From Sipunculus nudus (Eukaryota > Annelida > Sipuncula > Golfingiida > Sipunculidae), in assembly GCA_026874595.1 (NCBI GenBank), contig CM049312.1, positions 27,957,956-28,021,955 on the forward strand: a DNA stretch of 64,000 nucleotides, written 5' to 3'. Every line of letters starts with the position of its first letter. Within the stretch, counting starts at the first letter, position 1. Both the position numbers and the translations under genes were made by a program. Of this stretch, positions 1 through 9,908 are shown piece after piece. Below the pieces are notes generated by a model. That model saw only the letters and a program-made list of their open reading frames with translations. It ran no database searches and was not told the origin of the DNA.

Positions 1-444
1 AGCGTTGTGGAGGTTGGTCACGGAGGCGTTTCCGGCGGCGGTGCACACCATATGTGTGTTGGCGGTGAGGATGTCCACCAGCGTGCTTTTACCCGCGCCG
101 GCCGGGCCCGTCACGACGTAACAGCGGAAATGTACGGGAGTGAAAGAACCAGGCGTCGCCGGAACGGTAGGGTCCGCCGCCCGGCGCAGGATCTCCCATT
201 TGCAACGTTCTGCTTCGTCGGGTATCAAGGCCTGGTTCGGGTCGAATATAGAACTGGGGAACGGCCATGTCATATGTTCCAGTTGATGGAGCCATTTTTC
301 TGTCTCGTACGGCGGCGACGGGCGCTGCATCCACGTTGGCACGGGGACGCGGTGTTGCTCGGTGCGAATCGACTCGGCCAAGTTGTCCGCTATACTTGTT
401 GTTGTCAGAATGAGTCTCTCACGTTTATCTTCTGTCAAAGCCAT
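1..444 (-). CDS. Herpesvirus SF1 helicase (UL5-like), N-terminal part, cut by window edge
   Basis: This would be the helicase subunit of the helicase-primase complex that unwinds viral DNA in the nucleus. The frame opens at the ATG at 444-442 and runs without a stop to base 1, giving 148 residues; the C-terminal part lies outside the window. A Walker A loop GPAGAGKST sits at residues 113-121 after a short beta strand (YVVT), followed about 20 residues later by AAGNASVTNLHNA, the spacing of motifs I and Ia in UL5-type SF1 helicases. The roughly 110-residue leader before the P-loop also fits UL5 proteins. The protease/scaffold gene lies upstream on the same strand. The P-loop is seen directly; assignment to UL5 rather than another ATPase is inference, because motifs II-VI are not in the window. 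Confidence 0.75.
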   Translation of the reverse strand, partial: MALTEDKRERLILTTTSIADNLAESIRTEQHRVPVPTWMQRPSPPYETEKWLHQLEHMTWPFPSSIFDPNQALIPDEAERCKWEILRRAADPTVPATPGSFTPVHFRCYVVTGPAGAGKSTLVDILTANTHMVCTAAGNASVTNLHNA

Positions 445-604
445 CTGTCAAAGATGTCTGTTCGTGTACAATATGCGCAGGAGGGAGCTCAAAATAAAAT
501 GTTAGGATGGCGTGCCCTGTGTCAGGTCAGACTGCTTAAAAGTGGTGCACTGACTCACCTCGAGGCGGGAGCATGACTGATTAGGGTAATCGGGAGCCCC
601 TGTG

Positions 605-632
605 TTATATATGTTATATACAGTCACGTGAC
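605..632 (-). promoter_or_regulatory. Promoter of helicase gene: TATA plus CACGTG palindrome
   Basis: On the minus strand a TATATAAC box (613-620) lies about 170 bases before the helicase ATG. Three bases further upstream is the perfect palindrome GTCACGTGAC (623-632). The same palindrome recurs at 45794-45803. Confidence 0.5.
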
Positions 633-647
633 ATATGCGCGCGCCAT

Positions 648-2849
648 TCAAAAACTGGATGCGGCTGGGGGCTTCAACATCTTATCCAATAACTTCAGCC
701 TATCTGTCACAACCTTTGACAGTGCTGGCTCTTTTTCAGCGGACGGTTCCCGTTCGGCCTCTACGGTGTCTGCTGGTTTACCGCGTGGTTTATCCCTGCC
801 GGTTTGGCCACCCTCTGTAGGGGTGTCAGATGTGACAGCGGAGGAGACCTGTGGTTCACCTGACGCAACGTCACCTCTGTCACGTCTGTTTTGCTCTACG
901 ACATCTGCGATACCCCGAACAAGTTCTTGCAGTAACGCGCGACTGTCACGGCCGTCTTTTTGGTCACCCACCGTAGTCTCAATAGACGGGGGATGGGCAG
1001 GAGCATGTGCTGCGGCTAGCTGAACGGAAGGTTGACTGGCTTGAAACGTGTGAGATGGGTGGGCAGGGTGAACGTTTGTGTGAACGTGTGTTGTCAGTTT
1101 TTCCACCGTCTCCTGCAGTGTTTTAACGGTGGACTCGAGCCCGGCAGGGGAAAAAACGGACGCTCTTTGCGTTTCTGGGGATTTCAACATATCAAGCCCG
1201 GAGTGGCCACCAGTGTCCGACGTGCGTGCGTGGTTGTGATGCGCGGCTTCTTGTTCCGTTTTATCATCAGCTCTTGACGATGACCCTGTCCTTCTGTCCG
1301 CGATATACTGTTTACCGTTATCACCGTAAAAATAATAATGCACGGTGGAGGGTTGCTGCTGCGTGTGCGGCGTTTGTACAGTGTGCCTGTCGAACCCGGT
1401 CGTGCTGCCGTCACTCGCAAAGGGTGGGGGCGGCGCCACAGGTGCTTGCGGGTACAACGGTGTCGCGGGTGGCTGATAGGGCGAGAAGCGCGCTGATGCG
1501 TAATGCCCTGGTTGGAAGACGGGCCCTGCGTTCGTCGGCGAACCCGGCCACCAGACCCCAGACCCTGGCGCATAAGCTGACGGCTGCGTTTGTGTTCCGA
1601 CCGTCGGGGATGCGTAACCGAAAGAACCGTGCGGCCATGGTGCAGCCTGAATCTGCACAGGCGCTTCCGCATCGACCCGGCCGTACTTAGATTTCAACCT
1701 TTGCAGTAGTTCTTCTTGACCCGTTATCCACTCCTTCATGTCGGCTGTTAACTGCCCGGAACCGTTAGGGGTTACTGGCGCGTTACTGTTTGATGATGAC
1801 ATGTCTGCGGCCAGTCGTTCGGGGTTTCCGGAACTGCCTTCCACTACGGTCAAGGTCGATTTGCCCCTGTCTGAAAGATTGATCGGATCGGTGTCGTCAG
1901 AATGTTCCTGTTCATCACAAATACACGTTTGTGGTGAAGCTGGTTTCAGCGGTGTTTGTGGTGAAGCTGGTTCCAGCGGTGTTAAGGTTTCAGCGTGCCC
2001 AGCGAGTGGACTGTCCGCACCATCGTCTGATTTGTTTTCAGCGTCAATAAATGTCGAAGCCAACCCCAGCTGTTCGAGTTCTTGTTTCTTGCATTGTTTG
2101 ACCGTGAAAGGGTTCAGTGCTGCCCCCAAGAGCAGGTTATGCCAGGTGGGCACTGTGGTCTCGTCTGTGCTGAATGTCTCCTCTGGGAGGACACGCCCTT
2201 CAGCCTCTTTAATGATATCCCTGTACAATTCCGGGCTCAGGCCGAGGTGTTTGAACAGGTTCTCGTTTTCAGTGTGCTCACAATCCGGTTCGTCCAAATG
2301 CAGACTTGTGCAGTACATGGCAAGGCAGCCTGCACGGGCGTTGTTCATCGTCAACGAAACGTGGTTCAGGAAGTCCGGTCCGGCAGCAATCTCCAGGTCC
2401 TCCTTAGTCGGACAACCCTGTTCTGAAAACGTGTCTGACAACTTCAGTGAGGACAACGACACAGCGGGGAACAGCGCCCGCAGAAGGTCTTTCGTAGAAG
2501 CGTTTTCACGGTTTGCCGGTGATCTGTCCACAAAGTAGGGACACGCCCGTGTGAGCACACCCACGAACCTCGGGTCCAACTGTATTACCCCAAACAGCCC
2601 GACGTCTGGGAGATGACGTATGTGTATCAAGCTCCCGACAGGGGGGGAGAGCCGGTCGTGTGTGATGAACACGGGTTTGGTGCATGACGCGTTTCTGTTC
2701 ACATCCTTCGGTGCATCTGAACTATCGTCCACCCCTAGTGATACGTGACGTAAGATGGCGTCTGAAAGACGGTATTTTCCACGATCGGGTCCGTTTAACC
2801 TTTTCCATACCTGGGGACATGTACTGGCTAAACAGCAAACTGCAAACAT
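648..2849 (-). CDS. Capsid maturation protease and scaffold (assemblin family)
   Basis: Herpesvirus assemblin is a serine protease with a His-Ser-His triad, fused to the internal scaffold on which the procapsid is built; it frees itself and then cuts the scaffold. The frame starts with ATG at 2849 and encodes 733 residues. The triad is recognisable: His64 in FITHDRLSPPVGS, a serine in SLSS (residues 131-134), and His163 in FLNHVSL. Arg172 in NARAGCLAMYC matches the oxyanion-hole region. The fold appears to end near residue 290. Residues 300-700 are Pro/Ser/Thr/Gln-rich with few predicted strands, as expected for scaffold, including an imperfect SPQTPLKPASPQT repeat. The short C-terminal tail (LKLLDKMLKPP) would be the capsid-binding peptide. 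The release and maturation cleavage sites were not fixed. Its place near the capsid-sized gene supports the call. Confidence 0.85.
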   Translation of the reverse strand: MFAVCCLASTCPQVWKRLNGPDRGKYRLSDAILRHVSLGVDDSSDAPKDVNRNASCTKPVFITHDRLSPPVGSLIHIRHLPDVGLFGVIQLDPRFVGVLTRACPYFVDRSPANRENASTKDLLRALFPAVSLSSLKLSDTFSEQGCPTKEDLEIAAGPDFLNHVSLTMNNARAGCLAMYCTSLHLDEPDCEHTENENLFKHLGLSPELYRDIIKEAEGRVLPEETFSTDETTVPTWHNLLLGAALNPFTVKQCKKQELEQLGLASTFIDAENKSDDGADSPLAGHAETLTPLEPASPQTPLKPASPQTCICDEQEHSDDTDPINLSDRGKSTLTVVEGSSGNPERLAADMSSSNSNAPVTPNGSGQLTADMKEWITGQEELLQRLKSKYGRVDAEAPVQIQAAPWPHGSFGYASPTVGTQTQPSAYAPGSGVWWPGSPTNAGPVFQPGHYASARFSPYQPPATPLYPQAPVAPPPPFASDGSTTGFDRHTVQTPHTQQQPSTVHYYFYGDNGKQYIADRRTGSSSRADDKTEQEAAHHNHARTSDTGGHSGLDMLKSPETQRASVFSPAGLESTVKTLQETVEKLTTHVHTNVHPAHPSHTFQASQPSVQLAAAHAPAHPPSIETTVGDQKDGRDSRALLQELVRGIADVVEQNRRDRGDVASGEPQVSSAVTSDTPTEGGQTGRDKPRGKPADTVEAEREPSAEKEPALSKVVTDRLKLLDKMLKPPAASSF

Positions 2850-2979
2850 GTTTATGGTGCTCGTGCAATTATGTCACATGTCATTTGTCGTTTTCTGGCG
2901 CTTGCACCGGGGTAAATAAACAGTGCGGTTATGTTCTTCTTCGTGATTTCTTTCGGCGGGAGGGGTTTCTGTCGTATAC

Positions 2980-4356
2980 TTAATGTTCAGGCATCGGCAG
3001 GTGCAACTTTGCCGGCGGGAACACTGCCCGTTCGGCTCGTGCTTCTGCGCTCTGTGTTCTGTTGTCGCGAAAAATCTGCACAGTGTCCCGTATCTCGCCC
3101 AGTGGATGCAAACGTGGAAACATGTAATGTTCTCCCAACGTGTAAAGTTCCAGACTGTGTTTGTTTTCCACCGCCTCAGTCTGTGCGTGTTGACGTGTCG
3201 GGTCAGTGTTTGTACCTTCCCTGATGTGTTTTCCACCTTCCGTCTCGGTTGTGTTTATGTCGCGTGGGCACACACCCGCTAGTTCCGCGCACGTTTGGTG
3301 TATGTGCCTGTCGATGGCCGTTTTTACGCCGGCGAGTACTTGCGTGTGATCACGTGAGAATGGTGTTATATTCAGGTGCCAAGGGTCATGTGCCGTACGT
3401 GTTTTTGTGGTGATCAGCAGGCAAGGGTAAGCGTGTGTCCACATCTCCCACGCGTTTAACACGCATGTACCGTCGCATTGGGATGAAGTGATGGGCCGCG
3501 CTGCAGCGCTCGCGACAACCTTAGCCAAAGTCGACCTGGTGTCTCTGTTAGAACAATGGGAGTGCATAACCGCCAGAGCACGTAGTACATGCGTTGTTTC
3601 GCGTGATACGTTTCCGGCCGGCGCTCCCCTCAGTAACGCCCACATACTTGCGTATAGGTACACAGTCTCAAAAGTTGCGAACACTGGGAGCCCGATTTGC
3701 ACGTATGAGCAGGCCAACGACACCAGGGTGGCGTCGAACAACAGGAGGACTCCCACCGTTCGCAACTGTAACTGTTTCAGTTTCAGCGAAGGATTCCCTT
3801 TGTTGTTCTTTATCCTTGACTCTGCTGTATTGAATATATTTCCCGTTTTACGGTTGGGGGCCAAGGTGAAACCCATTATGCTCGCCAGCTCGTCCAGCCA
3901 CGTGCCAGAAAACACATCTGTACTTACGTTTGCGATATGCCGGTCCCACGAGACGCTGACCGTGTCTTGACCGTGAACGTCCACGTAGTGTTCGAGCAAA
4001 TGTGTGGCCAGCTGCTTCAGTTCTGGTTGGGCCCCGTGTGTTGTGTGATGGCCGTTATCCCCAGCGTTTGATGCTGGGTCGTTAACCGTGTTTGGTTCGC
4101 CGTTCTTTGCGGCACTGTGATTGTCCCCGCCCCTCGTCCTCTTCGCCCTTCTGGTCTGCCTGGTCAGCTGTAAGATGCATTGTTCCCATTCCTTGTGAGA
4201 CTTAACGAATTCCTGTAAGGCTGGGGCGACTGTTGTGTACCACCAATCCACGGGATGGCCGTCCTTATTTTCCCCGTGGAGCTGACGTGTTTTCCTGAAC
4301 CATGAATCCACGTGCTCTGCCACTTGTTTGATGTGTGAACGGATATCCTTTTGCAT
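2980..4356 (-). CDS. Unknown protein between protease and major capsid genes
   Basis: The frame extends upstream to a GTG at 4395, but the first ATG is at 4356 (starting MQKDIRSH), giving 458 residues. The first 150 residues are charged and Asn/His-rich and contain an RRAKRTRGG basic patch that could be a nuclear localisation signal. A hydrophobic stretch near residues 235-275 (LLLFDATLVSLACSYV, then a second apolar run) could be a buried core or a membrane segment. The last 100 residues are hydrophilic. I do not recognise a family. Its size and its place between protease and capsid genes would suit a triplex or other capsid-linked protein, but no motif shows this. It is divergent from the capsid gene across a 315-base gap. 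Confidence 0.75.
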   Translation of the reverse strand: MQKDIRSHIKQVAEHVDSWFRKTRQLHGENKDGHPVDWWYTTVAPALQEFVKSHKEWEQCILQLTRQTRRAKRTRGGDNHSAAKNGEPNTVNDPASNAGDNGHHTTHGAQPELKQLATHLLEHYVDVHGQDTVSVSWDRHIANVSTDVFSGTWLDELASIMGFTLAPNRKTGNIFNTAESRIKNNKGNPSLKLKQLQLRTVGVLLLFDATLVSLACSYVQIGLPVFATFETVYLYASMWALLRGAPAGNVSRETTHVLRALAVMHSHCSNRDTRSTLAKVVASAAARPITSSQCDGTCVLNAWEMWTHAYPCLLITTKTRTAHDPWHLNITPFSRDHTQVLAGVKTAIDRHIHQTCAELAGVCPRDINTTETEGGKHIREGTNTDPTRQHAQTEAVENKHSLELYTLGEHYMFPRLHPLGEIRDTVQIFRDNRTQSAEARAERAVFPPAKLHLPMPEH

Positions 4357-4575
4357 GGCCCGGTGTATATTTGTGTGTGTGCGGTGTTGTACCACGTAAT
4401 CATACCCTGTCTAGTCGGGGTCTTCTGATGGTATGAGTTCCAGAAGTCGCTCCACACTCTGAAGTATCACTTGTGTGTTTCACACGCCGAACTCATTTTT
4501 TGTAAAGCTGCCTTGTCACGTGGTTGCCACAGCATATCATGCAGCAGTAGGAAACGGTTTGACGCCAGACCTCCT

Positions 4576-4582
4576 TATAAAA
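4576..4582 (+). promoter_or_regulatory. TATA box of major capsid gene
   Basis: TATAAAA lies 90 bases before the ATG at 4672, within CTTATAAAAGCGCG. It sits in the 315-base divergent promoter region 4357-4671, in which I see no other gene. Confidence 0.65.
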
Positions 4583-4671
4583 GCGCGCACCGACTGCGTT
4601 TCGCTTATTGTGCTCGCAGTTGCAGGACTTGACAGTTGTTTCGACCAGAAGCGTAGACAAACGGTTCAAAC

Positions 4672-7600
4672 ATGCACAGGTCGGGTGGTAGTAAACCAGA
4701 CGAGAGAGACTACACCAGTCTTTGCGAGACCGGCGATCTAGGGGATATCACGCCTGCCCGTTTGTATGTGGTCAAGAGGGACGATTTGCTCTCGCTTGAC
4801 GTCGCAGGAGGCATCATAGTTAAACAGCTGTTGGCGCAATGCGAAGGGGAACCCGGTGGTTGGTTACCTGTCGTGAGGGGGCTGACCGTGGAAAGTGATC
4901 TGCCCTGGAAAGGTTTCGTGGAGACACCGGACGGTGAAGTCAACAGTGCCGGCAGGTATCCGTTCTTGTTCCTCCTGCACGGGTACGATGACCCGCGTCT
5001 ACACGAGCATGACAACCCGATGAGACGAATGAAGAACGTGAGGCAGGTCATCGATGACATGCTGCAGACCACAACCCCCGCCTGGGAAGGTTGTGAGAAA
5101 AGCGAGTTTTTTCCCGTTCCGCAGAAATACACGTCTGCCGACCTGGTGGACAATGGCAAGGACCTGCACTCCCTGACTGTGCAGCGGATCATGAGCGTTG
5201 TGAAGAGTGAAGGACCGCCACTGGAGGCGAAAGATTTTTTCATCTTTGGAACGTTTACGTGGGCGCATATCAGCGCACTCATGCACGGTTGCATGTTCCT
5301 CGTGCGGGACTCGGTCAGGCGTGACGTATCCCTGCACGAAAACCTAAACGCGGTCACCGTGGATTTGTGGGACGCGACGCTGGCCTACGCTACACGCCGT
5401 TCTGCTCCGAAGCGACGGCCGCAACGGAAGCAGTTGCTTGCGGACGTCCTGCAGGACGACAGGACTTCCCCGACGGAAGAGCCCATTGAAAACCTTCTGG
5501 TCGTGTCACCCGTGCTCAGCCAGCTGATGTGGAGCATCGTCAGGGGCCTGATGCACAACCTACATATCAAACCGTACTTGGCAGACGTGGTTGTTTACAT
5601 GCTCGACACACCAGTGCACCGGCAGGTGGATCTACCTCCAGGTTTCTCATCCCCGTACCAAAACCAACAGGCATGTGACAAACGGCGGCAGATATCTGAA
5701 GAAACCGCCCCTTTGGTTGCTCTGCTGGTGTATCTCACGCTCACCCAGAACACCAGTTGCCGGTTCGCGGATACTGTCGAATTCAAAAACTGGCCATGCG
5801 ACGAGGACGTGCACTCTTCCCTCGTGCGACAGGCGGAGGCCACACCTTTCGGTAACCCAGAGAAGTGTACAGCAGAACTGGAGCGCATGATGCCAGGTCA
5901 CATGGAACGCCAAATGTCACCTTGCCTGGCTGAAGCCGTAGCAATGTCGTTGAGGTTGAATGAGGCTTCACTGCTGTGCAGTTTGCTGAAGTCCACGGAC
6001 TCAGCCGCCGTGGACATGACGTCTTTCTTACTGACAGACAGGCAGGCCCAGCTACGGACGTCGCAGAAATGGCGTGCTTCGTTTGACATCGACAACTACC
6101 CTTTCGAACTACCGTTCGATAAGCAGGAGCGTCAGGGCAACATCAAATCGCACATGGACACGGCAGGCCGCCACGGCAATACCGTCTTGGCCCAAAGGCT
6201 TGTCGGCCTTTCGTTGGACCTCCACGTTACGGCCAGGTCGCTAGATTCGTTCGAAACTCTGGCGGAAGGGGTGCCCTGGGACGCTGACTTGAGCGATGTG
6301 AAAAAAGCGATTAATACACGTATGTGTCACAAATGCCACAAGGACGGGGTCAGTTTGGACAGGGGACCGGAAAACTGCCCCTGTGTGTGGTTCCCACGCC
6401 CCGTCAGGCAGATCCTCGAAAAGCGGGGGACAGCTCACGACGGGCTATGCGTACCTGGGTTGCACGTGCTGTGCAAAGGACCCCATTTTACGGGCAATGT
6501 TGAGAAATCGTCCTTTGTCCAGAGAAAAGAATCTGACAGCAGAAGAAGAGAGTCGCAAGAAGCACCGTCGGGTGTGTTGGCACGCGTGCTCAAAGAAATA
6601 CCGCCGGAACTGGATATGATCGTGCAGCCCCACGCGGGACGTCTACACACGTCCTTCATTGACGCGCTCGCCGGTTGTTTCATTACAAAACCCGACTCGC
6701 AGCTGCGAAAGAAGCACGACAGTACGCCTTTGGATGTCACGAGCGTTTGCAAAATGTTCTCGTGTGTGACTGATACAGTCGCGAGCGTGACGTTGGAAGC
6801 CAAACGCTTCGCGAACCTCGCCGCCGAAAGAACAGCTAACAGGAAGGCGGGGGCGACAGATGTAGAGAAACTGCGGTCTGAACTGGCCATCACGTTGTCG
6901 GGCGAGATGTTGGCCTACCAGGGTGCAGCTGTGTGGAAGATGCACCAGTGCACACTGCTGCACCAGTGCTTGCTGGCTTCTAACATGGCGCAAGCAGATG
7001 TATTCAAGCGGCTGCAGAGCGCAGCTGCTACGTACCAGCAGGTGCAACTGACGCTTTTGCATTCACCGTTGATGCTCGACAAACCGTTGTTCTCGTACAA
7101 GCCGTACGTTGTCAGGAGCGCGAGTGTACCTTCCCTGCACGATCAGGGGAGGGTTCTGGCGCACGAACACTGTTCGAAGGATTGCGTCTGGTACAAGGTC
7201 CAAGACGCATACTGTAAAATGAACACCACCACGTGGTACAAAGATAAATCTTCCGCAAACAAGAAAGGATGGCAGCGTCCGCAGGGAAGCGTTGATGCCC
7301 CGTTTGCTGAAACGCACGGTTCCATACGTGCCTCGATCATGGAGTCGCGCAGTGCGGGTGTCAGTGCTGCCGACATATATCAGGAACAGGGTGACTTCAC
7401 CGTAACTCCGCGGGTGTCTGGTTTATCAGACGATGCAGTCGAGGATGAAACAATTTCACCGGCTGTTGCGGCAGATGTGACAAGCGTTGTCCGGAATTCA
7501 TCGTACGACTACATAATCGGCAACCACGAACAGGAAGAGGAGAGGTTTCGTGGAACGGGGTGGGGGTGGGTGAGCGGTCTGTCCGTCTTCAAGAAACCTC

Positions 7601-8643
7601 TGTCTCGTGACACGCAAGGTTGGATAGTCCAGATCATACAGAGTTGTTACCACCCTTCACTTAAAAAGATGATCCAGGCAAAGACCTTGCGTGAACTCGC
7701 GTTGGATGCTGAGGAATCTGGGGTGCACCTGCGGCAAGCGGACGTGCATGCTCTGGTGCGTTTGGTGCAGCTGGTCGAGACGAGCCCGCTGCGCGGCGGG
7801 AGACATGTCAGCGGTTCCAAGGAATTCACGTCTTTCCTCCTCCAGTCTCAGCTGTTCTGTCACATGAGCCAGCTATCCGATGCACACCAGAAGGAAAACG
7901 CCATTTTGCCCGTTTGGGTGCAAGCTGGATGGGGTGGCGTCACCTTTAACAACCCAAAGAGCGAGTCTGGTGAAGCGCAAATGCCCGTCTTCCGTGATGC
8001 CGGTCTCGTGATGGTGAAGGACGGCGTGTCCTGCCTGAACGAAGCTAGTTCTTTGCGCTACAAGGTCACGGTGGCGTGTATGAGGCCGAATTTTTATGTT
8101 CTGCAAAACCATCTTGTGGTCCGTCACCGGATGTTGATGGGTGTGAACGAGACTGAGCTCTCAGCACTGTATACAGGCGCGCTCAAGTCGATGAACTGGC
8201 CGCGTGCGGGAAAACAAGATGCTGACGATAAACGGCAATACCCGCTCTTTCTGGGGGTTAGCACGGAGCCGTTCTCTCAACGCATGCAGGTGCACCACGC
8301 TGCACGCAGTGTGCTACACGGCATGGACGCAGCCGGCAGGACAGGAAGCATCCAAGACCTCGAAACGTGTTTGGACGACATGTGTGAGGACCCTGACGTT
8401 CCTGTCGAAAAAGTGGCTGGTCTGTTGTACCAGATAATATCCACACGTTTAGGAAACAGCGGAGTGGATATCGAACAGCTGCCGAAAAGCAGCTTGGACG
8501 CAGAGACGTTCAGGTGCGTCGATGACTTTTGTACCCGTTTCCCTTACGTCCGCATGGACGAAAACGATTTGTCATCCGCTCTCCGTTTTCTCATGCCGAT
8601 CGGCGAGCCGGACACGAAACGCAGGCGGGTTTCTACCGATTAA
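4672..8643 (+). CDS. Major capsid protein candidate
   Basis: This is the largest frame in the window, 1323 residues from ATG 4672, close to the usual herpesvirus major capsid protein length of about 1,300-1,400. It has no signal peptide or membrane segment. It is mostly globular with scattered cysteines, including clusters CHKC (residues about 550-553) and CPCVWF (about 568-573). A C-terminal stretch (NFYVLQNHLVVRH) resembles the beta-rich closing part of HK97-fold herpesvirus capsid proteins, but this is a weak likeness. The protein ends in a basic tail (TKRRRVSTD). Length, position beside the protease/scaffold and a TATA-driven promoter are the main grounds. An ATTAAA poly(A)-type signal follows at 8713. 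A structural prediction would be needed to exclude another large tegument protein. Confidence 0.6.
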   Translation: MHRSGGSKPDERDYTSLCETGDLGDITPARLYVVKRDDLLSLDVAGGIIVKQLLAQCEGEPGGWLPVVRGLTVESDLPWKGFVETPDGEVNSAGRYPFLFLLHGYDDPRLHEHDNPMRRMKNVRQVIDDMLQTTTPAWEGCEKSEFFPVPQKYTSADLVDNGKDLHSLTVQRIMSVVKSEGPPLEAKDFFIFGTFTWAHISALMHGCMFLVRDSVRRDVSLHENLNAVTVDLWDATLAYATRRSAPKRRPQRKQLLADVLQDDRTSPTEEPIENLLVVSPVLSQLMWSIVRGLMHNLHIKPYLADVVVYMLDTPVHRQVDLPPGFSSPYQNQQACDKRRQISEETAPLVALLVYLTLTQNTSCRFADTVEFKNWPCDEDVHSSLVRQAEATPFGNPEKCTAELERMMPGHMERQMSPCLAEAVAMSLRLNEASLLCSLLKSTDSAAVDMTSFLLTDRQAQLRTSQKWRASFDIDNYPFELPFDKQERQGNIKSHMDTAGRHGNTVLAQRLVGLSLDLHVTARSLDSFETLAEGVPWDADLSDVKKAINTRMCHKCHKDGVSLDRGPENCPCVWFPRPVRQILEKRGTAHDGLCVPGLHVLCKGPHFTGNVEKSSFVQRKESDSRRRESQEAPSGVLARVLKEIPPELDMIVQPHAGRLHTSFIDALAGCFITKPDSQLRKKHDSTPLDVTSVCKMFSCVTDTVASVTLEAKRFANLAAERTANRKAGATDVEKLRSELAITLSGEMLAYQGAAVWKMHQCTLLHQCLLASNMAQADVFKRLQSAAATYQQVQLTLLHSPLMLDKPLFSYKPYVVRSASVPSLHDQGRVLAHEHCSKDCVWYKVQDAYCKMNTTTWYKDKSSANKKGWQRPQGSVDAPFAETHGSIRASIMESRSAGVSAADIYQEQGDFTVTPRVSGLSDDAVEDETISPAVAADVTSVVRNSSYDYIIGNHEQEEERFRGTGWGWVSGLSVFKKPLSRDTQGWIVQIIQSCYHPSLKKMIQAKTLRELALDAEESGVHLRQADVHALVRLVQLVETSPLRGGRHVSGSKEFTSFLLQSQLFCHMSQLSDAHQKENAILPVWVQAGWGGVTFNNPKSESGEAQMPVFRDAGLVMVKDGVSCLNEASSLRYKVTVACMRPNFYVLQNHLVVRHRMLMGVNETELSALYTGALKSMNWPRAGKQDADDKRQYPLFLGVSTEPFSQRMQVHHAARSVLHGMDAAGRTGSIQDLETCLDDMCEDPDVPVEKVAGLLYQIISTRLGNSGVDIEQLPKSSLDAETFRCVDDFCTRFPYVRMDENDLSSALRFLMPIGEPDTKRRRVSTD

Positions 8644-8870
8644 TGAATCACATGATTGTGTCCTTGAATGTGGGTCGTGCACCTGTTTTTGTTTATTGCT
8701 ATGGTATATCATATTAAAAAACTATATTGCTTTTATACGTGTTTGTGTTTTCGGTTGCGTGCATCGTCTGTCTGTTGTATGGTCCAGTCGGTCCTGTGCA
8801 TGCGTGGTTGGAATGTTGCTATTTGAATGATTTATCACATGTTTCGTTGTAAACCCTGTGTGCACGTCCG

Positions 8871-8909
8871 TATATATATATATTTGTGTCGTGACTGCGA
8901 CTTTATAAC
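8871..8909 (+). promoter_or_regulatory. Double TATA promoter of the acidic-protein gene
   Basis: A 13-base alternating TA tract (8871-8883) and a second TATAAC box (8904-8909) lie 71 and 38 bases before the ATG at 8942. Either could be used. Confidence 0.5.
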
Positions 8910-8941
8910 AGCCGCACTGGTGACAGTTTGGTTCATTTGCT

Positions 8942-9733
8942 ATGTCTGACATACAAGGGGTTACACTTGGTACAGCAGGGTACCACGCGGACGATATGTC
9001 ATTACCAAATGAAGACGTTCATCGTTCTGATGAGGAAGGCGGGTCGGGAGAAAGGGAAGAGAACAACAATCCCCGGGACGGTGTCGCCGATGACCCTTGT
9101 GGCTGGCCTGTACTGGGATCCGGAGATGAGGATGACAGTGGGGGAGAACTACAAGAAAATGAGGAGGATTCGTCGTCATCGTCGTCTGACATGGACGATG
9201 AAGAGATGATTATGCGTTACGAAAAGTGCATGTCGGAAGCCGGTGGGAATATTGCAACATTTTTCGAGACGCACGGCCGTCAGATGTCTCTGTGGAGATA
9301 CTTGGACGTAATCGATCTCTCTCTGTCGAGCACAATGGCAAAAGACATGTGGTCGATATGTTCAGCTATTGCAGAGAGGTTACCCGAAGAGCCAGGTGAA
9401 GAAGGGCAGGTCACAACATTTGAACCAGGAATCCTGATTTGGGTGGCATTCTGTCAAATGTGGTGCCAGCATTGCTTCCAGTTGATGCGGAGAGTGGTTG
9501 CGACGTCAGGGATTGGTGCGAATTTACCTACTCCTTACAGCACACTTGACAATTACGAGGTAGATGAATATGTCCGGAACAACGTGACCCCGAGGTCTAT
9601 TTGCATGGCCCTTTTCCTGGGGCAACGGGAGTGGCGGGGTTGCGGTTGCACATTGTGCAGGAGACTCGAAACCAGTCTGCCGCTTCTGCAGGGATTACAA
9701 ACTGTGGCGTACATTTCTTGTCCGCGCCATTGA
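8942..9733 (+). CDS. Acidic Ser/Asp/Glu-rich N-terminus protein of unknown function
   Basis: Encodes 263 residues from ATG 8942. Residues 25-95 are very acidic and contain a run of six serines (DSSSSSSDMDDEE), a likely casein-kinase-2 substrate as often seen in herpesvirus tegument and regulatory proteins. The rest is compact and includes an aromatic/cysteine-rich stretch (WVAFCQMWCQHCF, about residues 159-171) and a C-terminal Cys cluster (CGCTLCRRLE). The cysteines could bind metal or form disulfides; no signal peptide is visible. It lies just upstream of the gB-like gene in the same direction with 175 bases between. I do not recognise a family. Confidence 0.7.
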   Translation: MSDIQGVTLGTAGYHADDMSLPNEDVHRSDEEGGSGEREENNNPRDGVADDPCGWPVLGSGDEDDSGGELQENEEDSSSSSSDMDDEEMIMRYEKCMSEAGGNIATFFETHGRQMSLWRYLDVIDLSLSSTMAKDMWSICSAIAERLPEEPGEEGQVTTFEPGILIWVAFCQMWCQHCFQLMRRVVATSGIGANLPTPYSTLDNYEVDEYVRNNVTPRSICMALFLGQREWRGCGCTLCRRLETSLPLLQGLQTVAYISCPRH

Positions 9734-9908
9734 TTCACGCACAAACATGCGGTGTTCTTTTGTCAGTATTTGTCACGGACCACATGTACTATATTGACCC
9801 CCATAGCACGTTTTCATGCTTTGTCGATCGGTTCGTGTATTATCACCGTTTAGTTGTCTAGCGTAGACGTCACGTGTGTGTTCATCGGAAACGTCAACGT
9901 CTGTGGCC

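Noticed and set aside
7-576. 189-codon plus-strand frame at the left edge
   Set aside because: Antisense of the helicase P-loop region; Arg/Cys-rich product with no features.
1738-2538. 266-codon open frame opposite the protease gene
   Set aside because: Low-complexity Ser/Cys product made by reading the complement of the protease/scaffold; no domain or promoter.
4710-5357. 215-codon frame opposite the capsid gene
   Set aside because: Ser/Arg-rich antisense product of a well-supported plus-strand gene.
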